Notes: generated from the letters alone by a model not told the origin. DNA of 64,000 nt from CAVTLG01 sp963802635 (GCA_963802635.1 CAWDJJ010000001.1:558001-622000); one strand, 5' to 3'; counted from the first letter of the stretch, positions 9,725 to 18,578 are shown. Program-made: numbers and translations.

Positions 9725-9865
9725 GGGTTCCCGTCGCTCCTTCCAGAAAGAAAGTATAGACACGAAGCCCTTAGTACAGCGTATCACATATATGTTCCGA
9801 GTTTTGAGGCTCTCAACCGGCCTCACACCAGGAATCGCATCGCAACATACTTGTGAATTCCTGTA

Positions 9866-10043
9866 CTTAGAGAGTGTCAGACTCCCATCACGATGCGGTC
9901 ATTCAGTGAGAACGCCACTGTGATGGGGCGCTACCGTCCATCAATAGCGGAGTTTTGCACCGCATATGCAGTTCAAGTTTTTCTCATACGTTAACACTTG
10001 ATCATTTGAACGCCGATTTCCTGGGAATCTGACACTCTCTAAG
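9866..10043. repeat. MITE-like element with 22-bp terminal inverted repeats
   Basis: CTTAGAGAGTGTCAGACTCC at 9866 recurs as its reverse complement ending at 10043, with 21 of 22 positions matching. The unit is 178 bases, with no open frame and no certain target duplication. It lies 142 bases upstream of the short rho gene and abuts the IS607 relic. The interior resembles no gene I recognise. Confidence 0.65.
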
Positions 10044-10159
10044 AGAGTGTTTGGTTTCAGCTTAATGCTGACGAAAAATGTGCGTGTTCCAAACACTATC
10101 TGAGAGGTCAACTGAAAATACACAATGGAGGAATATAGTTCCAAAAACCAGAGCGTTTT

Positions 10160-10822
10160 CTAGCGAAAGAGAGCGTTCTCTTGACCGCTTGCTTTCACTC
10201 TCAAATGCTTGTCCTTTGGCTTCGTGAGGGGAACGACAATTCTCACCGGATGGACTACCAGCGATGCAAGCACCGCTTTCCCATCCTCTACCACCCTTAG
10301 CCCGAAGGCATCAGGGGCTACTTTTCGTATCACATTGCCAGCACCGTTGATATCGGCATTGATCTTACGCCCATCAGATGCGCGGTAGAGTCCACGCTTG
10401 ACGCGCTTGCCGCGAAACGTGTGCTTCTCACTGCCATTGTTCGGGTCACGCACTGGCAACGGGTCCAGGTCCAGTAACGAAGCTTTTGACGTGTAGGACT
10501 CTTCCGTGACTTTCACGGTAATCCCTACCAGTTCAGCCTTGTACGTGAGCATGGCGATGAAACGAGCATGAGGGATTTGAACAAAGTTTTGATTGTTCCT
10601 CTTGCCCATGTTCGCCTTTACTCTTCTTTGCCCGTAGAGTCTGCTAGAAAAATTATAAATTATGCTCACGAGATCAGCTAGCAGGTCTTCAATTGGGTTC
10701 TCTGCAAGGTTCACCACCTCAATAGAGCGTCCTTGAACAGCGAGAAGCGTCTCGATATATTTGAACCCGAAACAGGTAAGACGATCTTTATGCTCAACGA
10801 CAATGATCTTGACAGTCATCAA
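10160..10822 (-). pseudogene. IS607 relic: in-frame fusion of resolvase C-terminus to TnpB C-terminus
   Basis: The first 70 residues (VVEHKDRLTCFGFKYIE, then IYNFSSRLYGQRR) match the C-terminal part of the IS607 serine resolvase (TnpA). From NMGKRNNQNFVQIPHARF onward the same frame is the C-terminal part of TnpB: ITVKVTEESYTSKASLLD, then RGLYRASDGRKINADINGAG with the final catalytic Asp region. The catalytic serine end of the resolvase and the first two-thirds of TnpB are gone. One deletion has therefore fused the two genes in frame into a 220-codon frame that is still open. Sequence AAACCAAACACT at 10831-10842 recurs inverted at 10046-10057 and may mark the original ends. Expressed function is unlikely, though the frame has not decayed. 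Confidence 0.75.
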
Positions 10823-10943
10823 ACGCTATAAAACCAAACACTAGTTTCAGATACCTCCTACAACTCTATCACATCACGTCAAATTTTTGTGAGATCGAGT
10901 TTGTGTCGTAAATGCCTGGATAGCGAAAGAGTATTCCATCTCG

Positions 10944-11648
10944 CTAGGAGTGACTGTACAATATTCCTGTGCAGCATGCCCCGGAAAATATATCTGGCAA
11001 GTCGTAATCTTCATGGCTTTCCTGATTGTGTTGCTCTATAATCGGTTTAATGATATCTTTGAGCTGTCGCCTGAGCATTTCTCTGTTGCCAGTATTTTTA
11101 ATCGACCTGATTCTCTGCATATCAATACCGTAATTGTTTAGCTGGTCGTAATAAAAGTTGACAGTATTTTCCTCGTTGTAATAACTGCGGATCATCTGTT
11201 CGGAAATAAAATGGTCGTCGCTGGTTATAGGATGAAAAGACCGCTCGTAGACGCGCTTGATGCAGGTATTAATATCGGTCTCAAAGAAGATGAAGTAGGC
11301 GTCATGCAAAAAAACAGGTTGAAATTGCCTTAAGGCCATAACGTAATCTTTGCGCGCAAATTCAAGTAAGAGCAGCTTTTGCGGACAATCTGTATATTCG
11401 TTTGCTTGCTTCTCTACATCCTGTAAAACCAGATCGAGCACAGAAAAATCTATTACATCGAAGCCATCCTCCTGCGAAGGTTGGAACTGCTGGTGCTGGG
11501 TGTCAGCTTCGAACATTTTGCGTAGGAACGTATAATCGTTGATATGGATTGTGGACCAACCGCTTTGCTGTGCGATAGCATAGATGTAACGTGCAGCCGT
11601 TGACTTGCCAGATCCAGGCCGTCCTAAGAGAAAAAACTTTATTGCCAT
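10944..11648 (-). CDS. P-loop NTPase, nucleotide-kinase-like
   Basis: A 234-residue cytosolic protein starting at ATG 11648 with GGAG six bases upstream. The N-terminus IKFFLLGRPGSGKSTAARYI is a textbook Walker A loop (residues 9-17). A second acidic strand (LLLLEFARKDY) is the likely Walker B equivalent, and the ending DAYFIFFETDINTCIKRVYERS resembles the LID region of small kinases that phosphorylate nucleotides or sugars. It resembles zeta-toxin/AAA_33-type kinases in outline, but no antitoxin gene is adjacent. Substrate unknown. It stands alone between the IS607 relic and the GGDEF regulator. Confidence 0.7.
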   Translation of the reverse strand: MAIKFFLLGRPGSGKSTAARYIYAIAQQSGWSTIHINDYTFLRKMFEADTQHQQFQPSQEDGFDVIDFSVLDLVLQDVEKQANEYTDCPQKLLLLEFARKDYVMALRQFQPVFLHDAYFIFFETDINTCIKRVYERSFHPITSDDHFISEQMIRSYYNEENTVNFYYDQLNNYGIDMQRIRSIKNTGNREMLRRQLKDIIKPIIEQHNQESHEDYDLPDIFSGACCTGILYSHS

Positions 11649-11881
11649 AGGATACTCCCATCTGCTGCACCCTCTCTACTCAGTGTATAAAAAAATAGAA
11701 CAAGTACAGATAACTCTGTATCGTCTTGTACAAAGAAAGGGAGGAGCGTCAGTTATTGTTAATATACACCTAACGCGTGCAGACTAACAGTGGTAACGAT
11801 CCAGGAGGCAAATAAGAAATATGGAGAGTCAAGCCATTTCAAGAATAGTACGATCCGTGTAGAAGCATGCTTGATACTCTT

Positions 11882-13996
11882 CTATGTATTGCGCGGAGGT
11901 GCATAGCGTACAAAATTATGGATATTGGTGTCCCAACCAATAACGACATTGCCGCCTTCATTTTGCCCTTTTAACAGTGCCATATCTAATGCAGATGTAA
12001 TAATGAAGCGCACTTCGGTAATCGCATCTTCAGCAGGATGTTCGTGGAGAATCTCTATGAGCTTGGAGTAGGAATAGGACGTCACGCCCAGACAGATCGT
12101 GACGTCAGGGATCTCTATCATGCTCTCTGGGCGCGTGTGCTGGTCGACAGAAACACGCAATGCGTCGAGATTGTAGGACCCTCTGGTACCCTGGCGCAAT
12201 CGCTCAGCGTGCTCTCGTGCCTGTTCAAGCGAGGTGTGTTTGAGCAGGATGAGAAAACGATCTGCGTAGATATGATAAAGCTGACAATCGGGATATTCTT
12301 TGAAAGAGGTATGTATCTGCTCCTGCACACGTAGACCCACTTCTCGTGCCAGGTTCCTGACAACACGGTCGCCGTGCTTATTCGCCAGACTACCCTGTTT
12401 ATCGATGTCCACCGCAATAAACGAGACTATTTGCTCATCCCCGGCTTCCAGACCCTCTTCATGGTATCGCTGTACGCTATGCAGGAGCGCTTCGACATCC
12501 TGAATGAAGCGCTTCTCGGGTGCAAAATCCTCAAAGAATGTGTCTACCAGATTGGGGTCTTTGACCATATCCGTTAACTTTTGCGTGACGTGTTGCCGTA
12601 CACGATACGTTTTGAGCAACTCTTCGACTATTCTGCTCATGATACGTAAAATACGTTGATCATCTTCAATGAACGCTTCTACTTCAAGTGAAGCGACATA
12701 GAGCACACCTACAGCAATGCCATCCTCACCCCCAATAGGAACAGCAATGGCCGAGCGTATCGGCTCTTCCAGGTCTCGCACCACAAACGATGCATCTGCC
12801 CCAATAATCCTTGGCTGATAGATGACGTGTCCGCTGCGTAGTGCTTTCAGATAAGGACTATTTGTGTGCGTATCAGATGTGGAAATAGATGATTTTGCTT
12901 TGTAAAAAGCATTTTGGCTCTGGGCGCGTATAACAAGGCTACTCAGGCGCAAGAGCTGCGAGGGATCTTTGGGTAACATGATCCAACAAAAGCGCCAGCG
13001 TGGACGTTTGGCTGTGTTCATACCACCCAGGCGTATAATCATATCGGCCAGGCCCGTCAGAATAACATCTTCGTTGTTCGTGGTATTCGTTAGCTCTGTG
13101 GCTGGATCTAACACATCGCGTCTGGCAGAGCCGAAACAGGCGCGCGATAGCTCTACCTCCTCATAGAGCGGTTTCAATAGACGCCTGATCGTCCTGACAG
13201 CTTCAGGACTCAAGGTTAATGGGTTGGCTTCTCTTTGCACAATAATAATGGTACGTTCTTGTATGCCGGATTCTTGTGGTATACCGGCTTTTATGCTGCG
13301 TAATGGCTCGACGCGGAAGTCAGAGCTGTATTGAAAAGAAGGCCTGGTGGTCAACAAGATATGTGAGGAGCGGTTCTGACTCAGCCAGCCAACAAGGGAT
13401 TCTCCCAGGGTAACAATGTCTTCTACGCGTTGTATGTCTGAGGCCAGTAGCGCAGGCGTGAGAGGTAAGATCAAGCCTACGGCAGTATTGGGCATGTTCT
13501 CGCAGATAAGCATCAATGATAGGCGTAATGCGTGGGAAACAAAATAGCGCCAGAATAATGCTTTTCTCTCTTGCTCTATGCGTATATTGATGGGGAGTTC
13601 AAACTGACTATCCTGTAAAACAGGACGAGTATGGTGTTCTGTGCTGCCAGCATTCTCTCGATTTGCGCGAATTGTATGCCATTGTTTATCAATATCAGGT
13701 GGAATGTCGCTGGGTGCGTAACCGGCGTTGATGAGTTCACGAATAATGGCAAGCTTGTCTAACTCTAACGGCGTATAGAGACGTCGTCCCTTAGGACCGC
13801 TGGGGCGCAGTGGATTAAGAAAACCGTATTCTTCCCAATCACGCAGCTTGTTTTCAGTTATGCCAAACAACTCAGCTGCTCTGCTGATTGTTACGGTTGC
13901 TTCATCTCGCCCCTTCTGAATGTATTGCAAAATGCGTTCTTGTACATCATTTTTCAGAAGGTGCTCTCTTATTGGTTGCTTACTTCGCACGTCCAT
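11882..13996 (-). CDS. MerR-like DNA-binding, GAF and degenerate GGDEF regulator
   Basis: 704 residues from ATG 13996 (AGGGAG upstream). Residues about 34-100 are a MerR-type winged helix (TISRAAELFGITENKLRDWE, then GRRLYTPLELDKLAIIREL). Residues 130-300 look like a DICT-type sensory domain, often found next to MerR or GGDEF domains. Residues 315-480 are a GAF domain (ASFVVRDLEEPIRSAIAVPI). Residues 520-690 have a diguanylate-cyclase fold (VAVDIDKQGSLANKHGDRVV), but the signature GGDEF loop is replaced by IYADRFLILL, so cyclase activity is doubtful and it may be a c-di-GMP or GTP sensor. Combining a DNA-binding head with these domains suggests a one-component transcription factor. Confidence 0.75.
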   Translation of the reverse strand: MDVRSKQPIREHLLKNDVQERILQYIQKGRDEATVTISRAAELFGITENKLRDWEEYGFLNPLRPSGPKGRRLYTPLELDKLAIIRELINAGYAPSDIPPDIDKQWHTIRANRENAGSTEHHTRPVLQDSQFELPINIRIEQERKALFWRYFVSHALRLSLMLICENMPNTAVGLILPLTPALLASDIQRVEDIVTLGESLVGWLSQNRSSHILLTTRPSFQYSSDFRVEPLRSIKAGIPQESGIQERTIIIVQREANPLTLSPEAVRTIRRLLKPLYEEVELSRACFGSARRDVLDPATELTNTTNNEDVILTGLADMIIRLGGMNTAKRPRWRFCWIMLPKDPSQLLRLSSLVIRAQSQNAFYKAKSSISTSDTHTNSPYLKALRSGHVIYQPRIIGADASFVVRDLEEPIRSAIAVPIGGEDGIAVGVLYVASLEVEAFIEDDQRILRIMSRIVEELLKTYRVRQHVTQKLTDMVKDPNLVDTFFEDFAPEKRFIQDVEALLHSVQRYHEEGLEAGDEQIVSFIAVDIDKQGSLANKHGDRVVRNLAREVGLRVQEQIHTSFKEYPDCQLYHIYADRFLILLKHTSLEQAREHAERLRQGTRGSYNLDALRVSVDQHTRPESMIEIPDVTICLGVTSYSYSKLIEILHEHPAEDAITEVRFIITSALDMALLKGQNEGGNVVIGWDTNIHNFVRYAPPRNT

Positions 13997-14252
13997 CTTC
14001 GTCTCCCTGAGAAGCGAGGAAAACCTTTGCCTCCTTGCAGCACATGCTTAATAGTACCATAAACGTATTGCTTTGTATAGCTGTCAGGGGTCCCGATGCG
14101 AGATTTTTTACATGGATGGTAGAAAACAGATGGCAGTATCAGATATATTCCAAACACTATCTAAGGAAATCTATTGAAATGTCAAGAAAGCTAATAAAAG
14201 AACTTTCTAGTGCCTGAAAGCTGCCTTAAGCTGGAAATTTCTCTTCTTGCTC
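13997..14252. other. Intergenic region with IS607-type end motif
   Basis: Spacer between the divergent GGDEF and sigma-like genes. It holds TTCCAAACACTATCT at 14148-14162, the same 15 bases found at 10087-10101 and 32078-32092. No gene-like frame is present. Confidence 0.4.
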
Positions 14253-14281
14253 TTGACAAAAACCTTCTTGTCAGGTACCAT
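14253..14281 (+). promoter_or_regulatory. Promoter with overlapping palindrome, sigma-like gene
   Basis: TTGACA (14253-14258) matches the -35 consensus exactly and is followed after 17 bases by TACCAT (14276-14281). The spacer makes a dyad with the -35 box (TGACAA at 14254-14259 and TTGTCA at 14268-14273), a plausible operator. The start codon is 130-190 bases downstream, implying a long leader. Confidence 0.45.
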
Positions 14282-14470
14282 TACCTTTGAATATACTAAT
14301 TTTCTTCGGATTTGTAAACATTCTTCGCCTGGATTTCCTACCTGGCAAGCAATCATAACAGCTAGGAATAACGCTGTAAGGTATTGAATAGAAGCATAAA
14401 GAGCAACATGGCTCATAAAAGCGAGTATGGACGCAACTCTGCGTCAAACCGTGTCACAGGGAGATTTCTC

Positions 14471-15130
14471 ATGGTTACTGGAGCAAGGTATGCCAACCTC
14501 GATGAGCAGCAACTAAGTGACGGACAAAGCTGGTATGACCTGTATACCTGGCTACTTCCGCTGGTGGAAATGTGGGTGCGTGACTCTGGCGTGGCCTCCT
14601 GGTGTGGTCAATACAGAGAAATTGCAGAAGATATTGCTCATGAAGCGGTCTTGCGCACGTTTCGCTATAGCCAGCGGGCTGATCGGGGAGAAATGCCCGC
14701 TGTTGGTTCTCTCAAGGCTTTGTGTCGGGTAATTGCACTGAATTATTTTCGCGATTGGCGCAAAAAAGATCGCTGTCTTGTGCGTCCCACACTAGATGCA
14801 AGTGCCTATGATCTGAGCCTGCTCACGCGCGAGACCGTAGATGCAGCGCAGATCGCTCTTGATCATCTGATCATAGACTCGATCATCGTGATGGTAGCGC
14901 AGGCGGTAGCGACTTTCCCCCGTGGGCAGAAGGTTGCGCTCTTGACAGATCTCGCGAATATGTCTGACCTGGATGGCGAACCTTCACCACTAGAGCTAGC
15001 TTTGTCAAATGTTGGATTGTGCTTGAGCGATTACAAGCGTCCGCGTTCAGATGATCCCACAGAACGTGGCAGGTACGCTGCTCTACGTAGTATTGCGTAC
15101 AAGCGCCTGAAGCACGAAATCCGGGTTTGA
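14471..15130 (+). CDS. Sigma-70-like (ECF) factor, atypical C-terminus
   Basis: 219 residues from ATG 14471, favoured by AGGGAGA seven bases upstream; in-frame starts at 14384 (TTG) and 14408 (ATG) would add up to 29 residues. Residues 20-110 resemble sigma region 2: LYTWLLPLVEMWVRDSG, then EIAEDIAHEAVLRTFRYSQR and VIALNYFRDWRKKDR, the core-binding and -10-melting helices. The C-terminal third, where region 4 should supply the -35-binding helix-turn-helix, is only weakly sigma-like (PRGQKVALLTDLANMSD, then RYAALRSIAYKRLKHEIRV). It may be a divergent ECF factor or one recruited by another DNA-binding protein. No anti-sigma gene is adjacent. A strong terminator follows. Confidence 0.6.
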   Translation: MVTGARYANLDEQQLSDGQSWYDLYTWLLPLVEMWVRDSGVASWCGQYREIAEDIAHEAVLRTFRYSQRADRGEMPAVGSLKALCRVIALNYFRDWRKKDRCLVRPTLDASAYDLSLLTRETVDAAQIALDHLIIDSIIVMVAQAVATFPRGQKVALLTDLANMSDLDGEPSPLELALSNVGLCLSDYKRPRSDDPTERGRYAALRSIAYKRLKHEIRV

Positions 15131-15168
15131 TGCATCTGCGCAGAGTAGAAGCTTTTGCATGTATAGAG

Positions 15169-15195
15169 CCAATCTTATGCAAGATTGGTTTTTTT
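15169..15195 (+). terminator. Rho-independent terminator after sigma-like gene
   Basis: Perfect 8-bp stem CCAATCTT (15169-15176) and AAGATTGG (15181-15188), a four-base loop, then seven T residues. Confidence 0.85.
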
Positions 15196-15264
15196 GTTGC
15201 ATGGTGTTCTGTCAGGAAACACTGTTCTGTTGCGTGTTCTACACTGGTTATGATACAATAACAT

Positions 15265-15492
15265 GTGAGTAAAAGACAGATCTTTCAAGCAGAAGATGAA
15301 TGGCTTCTCCTTGCATGGACTCAGAGCCATTTCCGAAGGCCGGTACCGTGGGGCACACGGGAACCGATAGGGAGCCATCCCTGTGAACGCTTCTGGACAC
15401 GCGGGCCTCTACTTTCTGAGTCGCAATACTCATTGGGCAAGTCTCATGGTTGAAGGAAGAATTCCCCGTCTTTGAAGCGGGGAAATGTCAAT
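15265..15492 (+). mobile_element. IS605-type relic with omega-RNA-like right end, no tnpB
   Basis: The left 26 bases match the minimal relic at 2757. Bases 15311-15492 are about 94% identical (some ten differences over 182 bases) to 29679-29860. The unit ends with a hairpin TTCCCCG / CGGGGAA (15462-15468 and 15478-15484) followed by ATGTCAAT, the layout of IS200/IS605 right ends that form the 3' part of TnpB omega-RNA. tnpB itself is missing. The base after the end would begin a guide, and here that stretch (15493 on) contains the ribosome-binding site of the M20 peptidase gene. Confidence 0.6.
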
Positions 15493-15513
15493 ATCACTAA
15501 AGGACAAAGATAC

Positions 15514-16680
15514 ATGCCACAAACTGCCACGTATGCGCAAGCCTATCTGCCCAAATTGCAGGCATACCAACGTGAATGGCTCCAGGATCTGGAAACTCTT
15601 GTCAACATTGACTCTGGGACGGGTCAGGTGGAAGGTGTCAACAAGATTATGGCGTATCTGAAGCAGTGGCTTGCTGAGCTTGGCTTCAGCGTGACTCTCC
15701 ATCCGACGGCTGAATTTGGGGCGAATCTGCTGGCACGGCGCAAAGGCAACGGACAAAAACGTGTGCTGCTGGTTGGACATGTTGATACTGTCTACGCATC
15801 TGGGGCTGTTCAGACCCAGCCATTTGCAGTTCAGGATGGCATTGCTCGTGGCCCTGGGGTAATTGATATGAAATCAGGTGTCGTGATGGGTATCTATGCC
15901 TTGCGTAGCCTGATTGAGTCCGGTTTTGATCAGTACGGCGAAATTCTGATCGTCTTCAATAATGACGAGGAAGTGGGATCTCCTGGTAGTGGCGCACTCT
16001 TGCGTGAAGTTGCGCTGCAAGCTGACCTTGGGCTTGTACTGGAACCGGCTGGAAGGCCAACTGTGCTAACTCAGGCCCGTAAAGGCGCAGATAAGTATGT
16101 GCTGGAGGTATCTGGAGTCGCGGCGCATTCTGGCGTTGAACCATACAAGGGACGATCCGCTGTAGTTGAACTGGCGCATAAAATTGTTGCCATACAGAAC
16201 TTGCACGCGCTCTTTCCCACAGTCACTTTCAATATCACACGCCTTAGTAGTAGTGAAATACTCAATATTGTGCCAGATAAAGCTTCTTGTCATGTTTCTG
16301 TACGTGCATTTAATGAGCGTGCTCTAGACGCTGCGGCTGATGCACTCGAAAAAATTGCGTCCAGTTGTAGTGTACCGGATACCTATGCTATTTTGCAGCG
16401 CAACACTGGTCGGAGACCATACGAGGCGACTCCCGAGGTAAGCAGACTGGTTGCTCTCGCGCAGATAGAAGGTGAAGCTTTGGGCTTACAACTGGTAGCC
16501 GAGCCAAAGGGTGGTGTTTCTGACGCAAATAATTTGATGGCGGCAGGACTCCCAACGTTGGATACGCTTGGTCCGGTGGGTGGTGGTTTGCACAATCTAG
16601 CTCTTGAACATTTACGCGTAGACTCTATTTCGCTGCGCGGAGCGCTGTTGGCCGGTTTGATACAGCATATTTGCAGCTAA
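15514..16680 (+). CDS. M20 family metallopeptidase (glutamate carboxypeptidase-like)
   Basis: 388 residues from ATG 15514, with AAGGA ten bases upstream. This is a two-zinc exopeptidase or amidohydrolase: LLVGHVDTVY gives the first metal His and the conserved Asp, GPGVIDMKSGVVMG the bridging Asp, IVFNNDEEVGSPGS the catalytic Glu pair, and LGPVGGGLHNLALEHL the distal His ligand. The middle section (VSGVAAHSGVEPYKGRSAVVE) is the dimerisation or lid domain. Length and order match carboxypeptidase G2/CPG2-type enzymes that cleave C-terminal glutamate or related amides in the cytosol. It is a single gene whose leader is provided by the IS605-type relic directly upstream. A terminator hairpin follows. 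Confidence 0.9.
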   Translation: MPQTATYAQAYLPKLQAYQREWLQDLETLVNIDSGTGQVEGVNKIMAYLKQWLAELGFSVTLHPTAEFGANLLARRKGNGQKRVLLVGHVDTVYASGAVQTQPFAVQDGIARGPGVIDMKSGVVMGIYALRSLIESGFDQYGEILIVFNNDEEVGSPGSGALLREVALQADLGLVLEPAGRPTVLTQARKGADKYVLEVSGVAAHSGVEPYKGRSAVVELAHKIVAIQNLHALFPTVTFNITRLSSSEILNIVPDKASCHVSVRAFNERALDAAADALEKIASSCSVPDTYAILQRNTGRRPYEATPEVSRLVALAQIEGEALGLQLVAEPKGGVSDANNLMAAGLPTLDTLGPVGGGLHNLALEHLRVDSISLRGALLAGLIQHICS

Positions 16681-16688
16681 GCTTGATG

Positions 16689-16711
16689 CCGGGACCCGCT
16701 GTGGGTCCCGG
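16689..16711. terminator. Strong hairpin between convergent genes
   Basis: Perfect 9-bp GC-rich stem CCGGGACCC / GGGTCCCGG with a GCTGT loop, between the M20 peptidase (+) and nadE (-). The T tract is weak on both sides, so its efficiency is uncertain. Confidence 0.6.
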
Positions 16712-16722
16712 ATTGTGTTGTC

Positions 16723-18489
16723 CTATTTCCCTTCCCGGTACCTATTGGTAATGGGCAGACGGCGATCTCGACCGAAGGCGCGGGCCGTAATCTTGATGCC
16801 TGGAGGTGCCTGGCGTCGTTTGTACTCACTGATATCGACCAGATGCATCACACGCTCAATGGTTTCGCGCTTGAAGCCCATTGCCAGCATCTCTTCAAAA
16901 CTGCGATCATCTTCTACATACGCCTGTAACACTGGATCAAGCTCATCATATGGCGGCAAGCTATCAACGTCTCTTTGCTCTGGCCGTAATTCGGCGGAAG
17001 GAGGCTTATCGATGACAGATTGCGGAATGACAGGCTTATCTCCCAGTGTATTACGATAGCTACACAACTTGTATATCAGAGTTTTGGGTACATCCTTCAA
17101 GACTGCGAAGCCACCAGCCATATCGCCGTACAGTGTGCTGTAGCCGGTTGCCATCTCAGATTTGTTGCCAGTTGTCAGTACAATTGGTCCTAGTTTGTTA
17201 GAGATGGTCATGAGGATATTGCCGCGAATGCGGGCCTGCAGGTTTTCCGCTGCCAGGCCCGGATACTCTGTACCCAAGGCTGGTTCCATCATCTGCAACG
17301 AGGTACGGAAGGTGTCTTCAATGGGGATGGTCAGGTAACGGATGCCCAGATTTTCGGCCAGTTGCTGAGCGTCACTTTTGCTATGCTCGGATGAATAGCC
17401 GGAAGGCATTGAGATACCGGTAACATTTTCAGCACCCAGGGCATCGGCGGCAATCGCGGCAACGAGCGTGGAATCGATGCCCCCTGATAAACCAATGATG
17501 GCAGATTTGAAACCATTTTTGTGTACATAGTCTCTCGTACCCAGGACCAGCGCGGCATAGATTTCCTGGATGCGTTCTAACTTTGGCTCGATGTGCTGTG
17601 GGGCTGCTAGAACGCTATGCTGATGTTGTGTCGGAGGCTTGAGTGGACGCGTATCAACGACAATAGTTGGCACTTGCTCGGCGGTAACATGCAAGCGTTC
17701 CTGTCGACGACGTGGGTCATGTAGACGCGAGCGGAAGACCGAAGCCGTATCCAGATCTACGATGAGCATATCTTCTGCAAAGCTTTTGCCACGGGCGATC
17801 AGCAGACCCTGCTCGTTGAAGACCATGCTGCCACCATCGAAAACCAGTTCGTCCTGACCTCCAACCATATTGAGGTAAGCGATGATTAATCCGTTATCGG
17901 CGGCGCGTGTAGAAATCATATCTTCGCGCACAATGCCTTTCCCTTGATAATAGGGGGAGCCATTGATGTTGAGGATGACTTCAGCTCCGGCGTAAGCCTG
18001 GCCCGTCAATGGTCCTGTAGGATACCAGATATCTTCGCAAATATTGATGCCAACATGGATATCGTGAATGAGAAAGATGGGCGCGCTTTGTCCGGCCTGG
18101 AAATAGCGATTCTCATCGAATACCCCGTAGTTAGGAAGGTAGTGTTTGTGGTAAACTCCTGCTAGTTGCCCTTCGTGGACAACGGCTGCTGCATTGTAGA
18201 TATCGTGGTCACGATCAACAAAGCCAATCACGGCAGTAAGACCCGGAAAATCTTTGCTGGCCTGGATAATCTCGTCCAACTTGCTCAGATTGGCAGCGAC
18301 GAAGCCTGGCTTCAGTAACAAGTCTTCAGGTGGATAACCTGTCAGGGCCAGTTCGGGAAAGCAGACGATATGTGCTTCCGCTGCCTGCGCATGCTGCATG
18401 CCAGCCAGAATCTGCCGCGTGTTTCCTGTCAGGTCGCCCACGGTGACATTGATCTGGGCAAGCGCGACACGTAGCGGTATGATATTCAT
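16723..18489 (-). CDS. nadE: Glutamine-dependent NAD+ synthetase
   Basis: 588 residues from ATG 18489 (AAAGGA upstream). The N-terminal 270 residues are a nitrilase-type glutaminase: PELALTGYPPEDLLL has the catalytic Glu, GVYHKHYLPNYGVFDE the Lys, and VGINICEDIW the Cys nucleophile. From about residue 300 the synthetase domain begins, with the PP-loop IIGLSGGIDSTLVAAIAADA, then TTGNKSEMATGYSTLYGDMA, which binds deamido-NAD and ATP. The enzyme amidates nicotinate adenine dinucleotide to NAD+ with ammonia channelled from glutamine, the last step of NAD synthesis. Length is normal for the two-domain form. It is a single gene, divergent from a small membrane protein gene. Confidence 0.96.
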   Translation of the reverse strand: MNIIPLRVALAQINVTVGDLTGNTRQILAGMQHAQAAEAHIVCFPELALTGYPPEDLLLKPGFVAANLSKLDEIIQASKDFPGLTAVIGFVDRDHDIYNAAAVVHEGQLAGVYHKHYLPNYGVFDENRYFQAGQSAPIFLIHDIHVGINICEDIWYPTGPLTGQAYAGAEVILNINGSPYYQGKGIVREDMISTRAADNGLIIAYLNMVGGQDELVFDGGSMVFNEQGLLIARGKSFAEDMLIVDLDTASVFRSRLHDPRRRQERLHVTAEQVPTIVVDTRPLKPPTQHQHSVLAAPQHIEPKLERIQEIYAALVLGTRDYVHKNGFKSAIIGLSGGIDSTLVAAIAADALGAENVTGISMPSGYSSEHSKSDAQQLAENLGIRYLTIPIEDTFRTSLQMMEPALGTEYPGLAAENLQARIRGNILMTISNKLGPIVLTTGNKSEMATGYSTLYGDMAGGFAVLKDVPKTLIYKLCSYRNTLGDKPVIPQSVIDKPPSAELRPEQRDVDSLPPYDELDPVLQAYVEDDRSFEEMLAMGFKRETIERVMHLVDISEYKRRQAPPGIKITARAFGRDRRLPITNRYREGK

Positions 18490-18578
18490 AAGCGATCCTT
18501 TCCGTTCTTGCTGCCTTCTGTGCACTGCACTGGCAGGAACAGTGAGAACTAGACTGTTAGAAGGAGTTTGATCCTACT

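Noticed and set aside
10944..11648. Zeta toxin of a toxin-antitoxin pair
   Set aside because: A P-loop kinase fold is visible, but no adjacent antitoxin gene exists and the start is an isolated operon.
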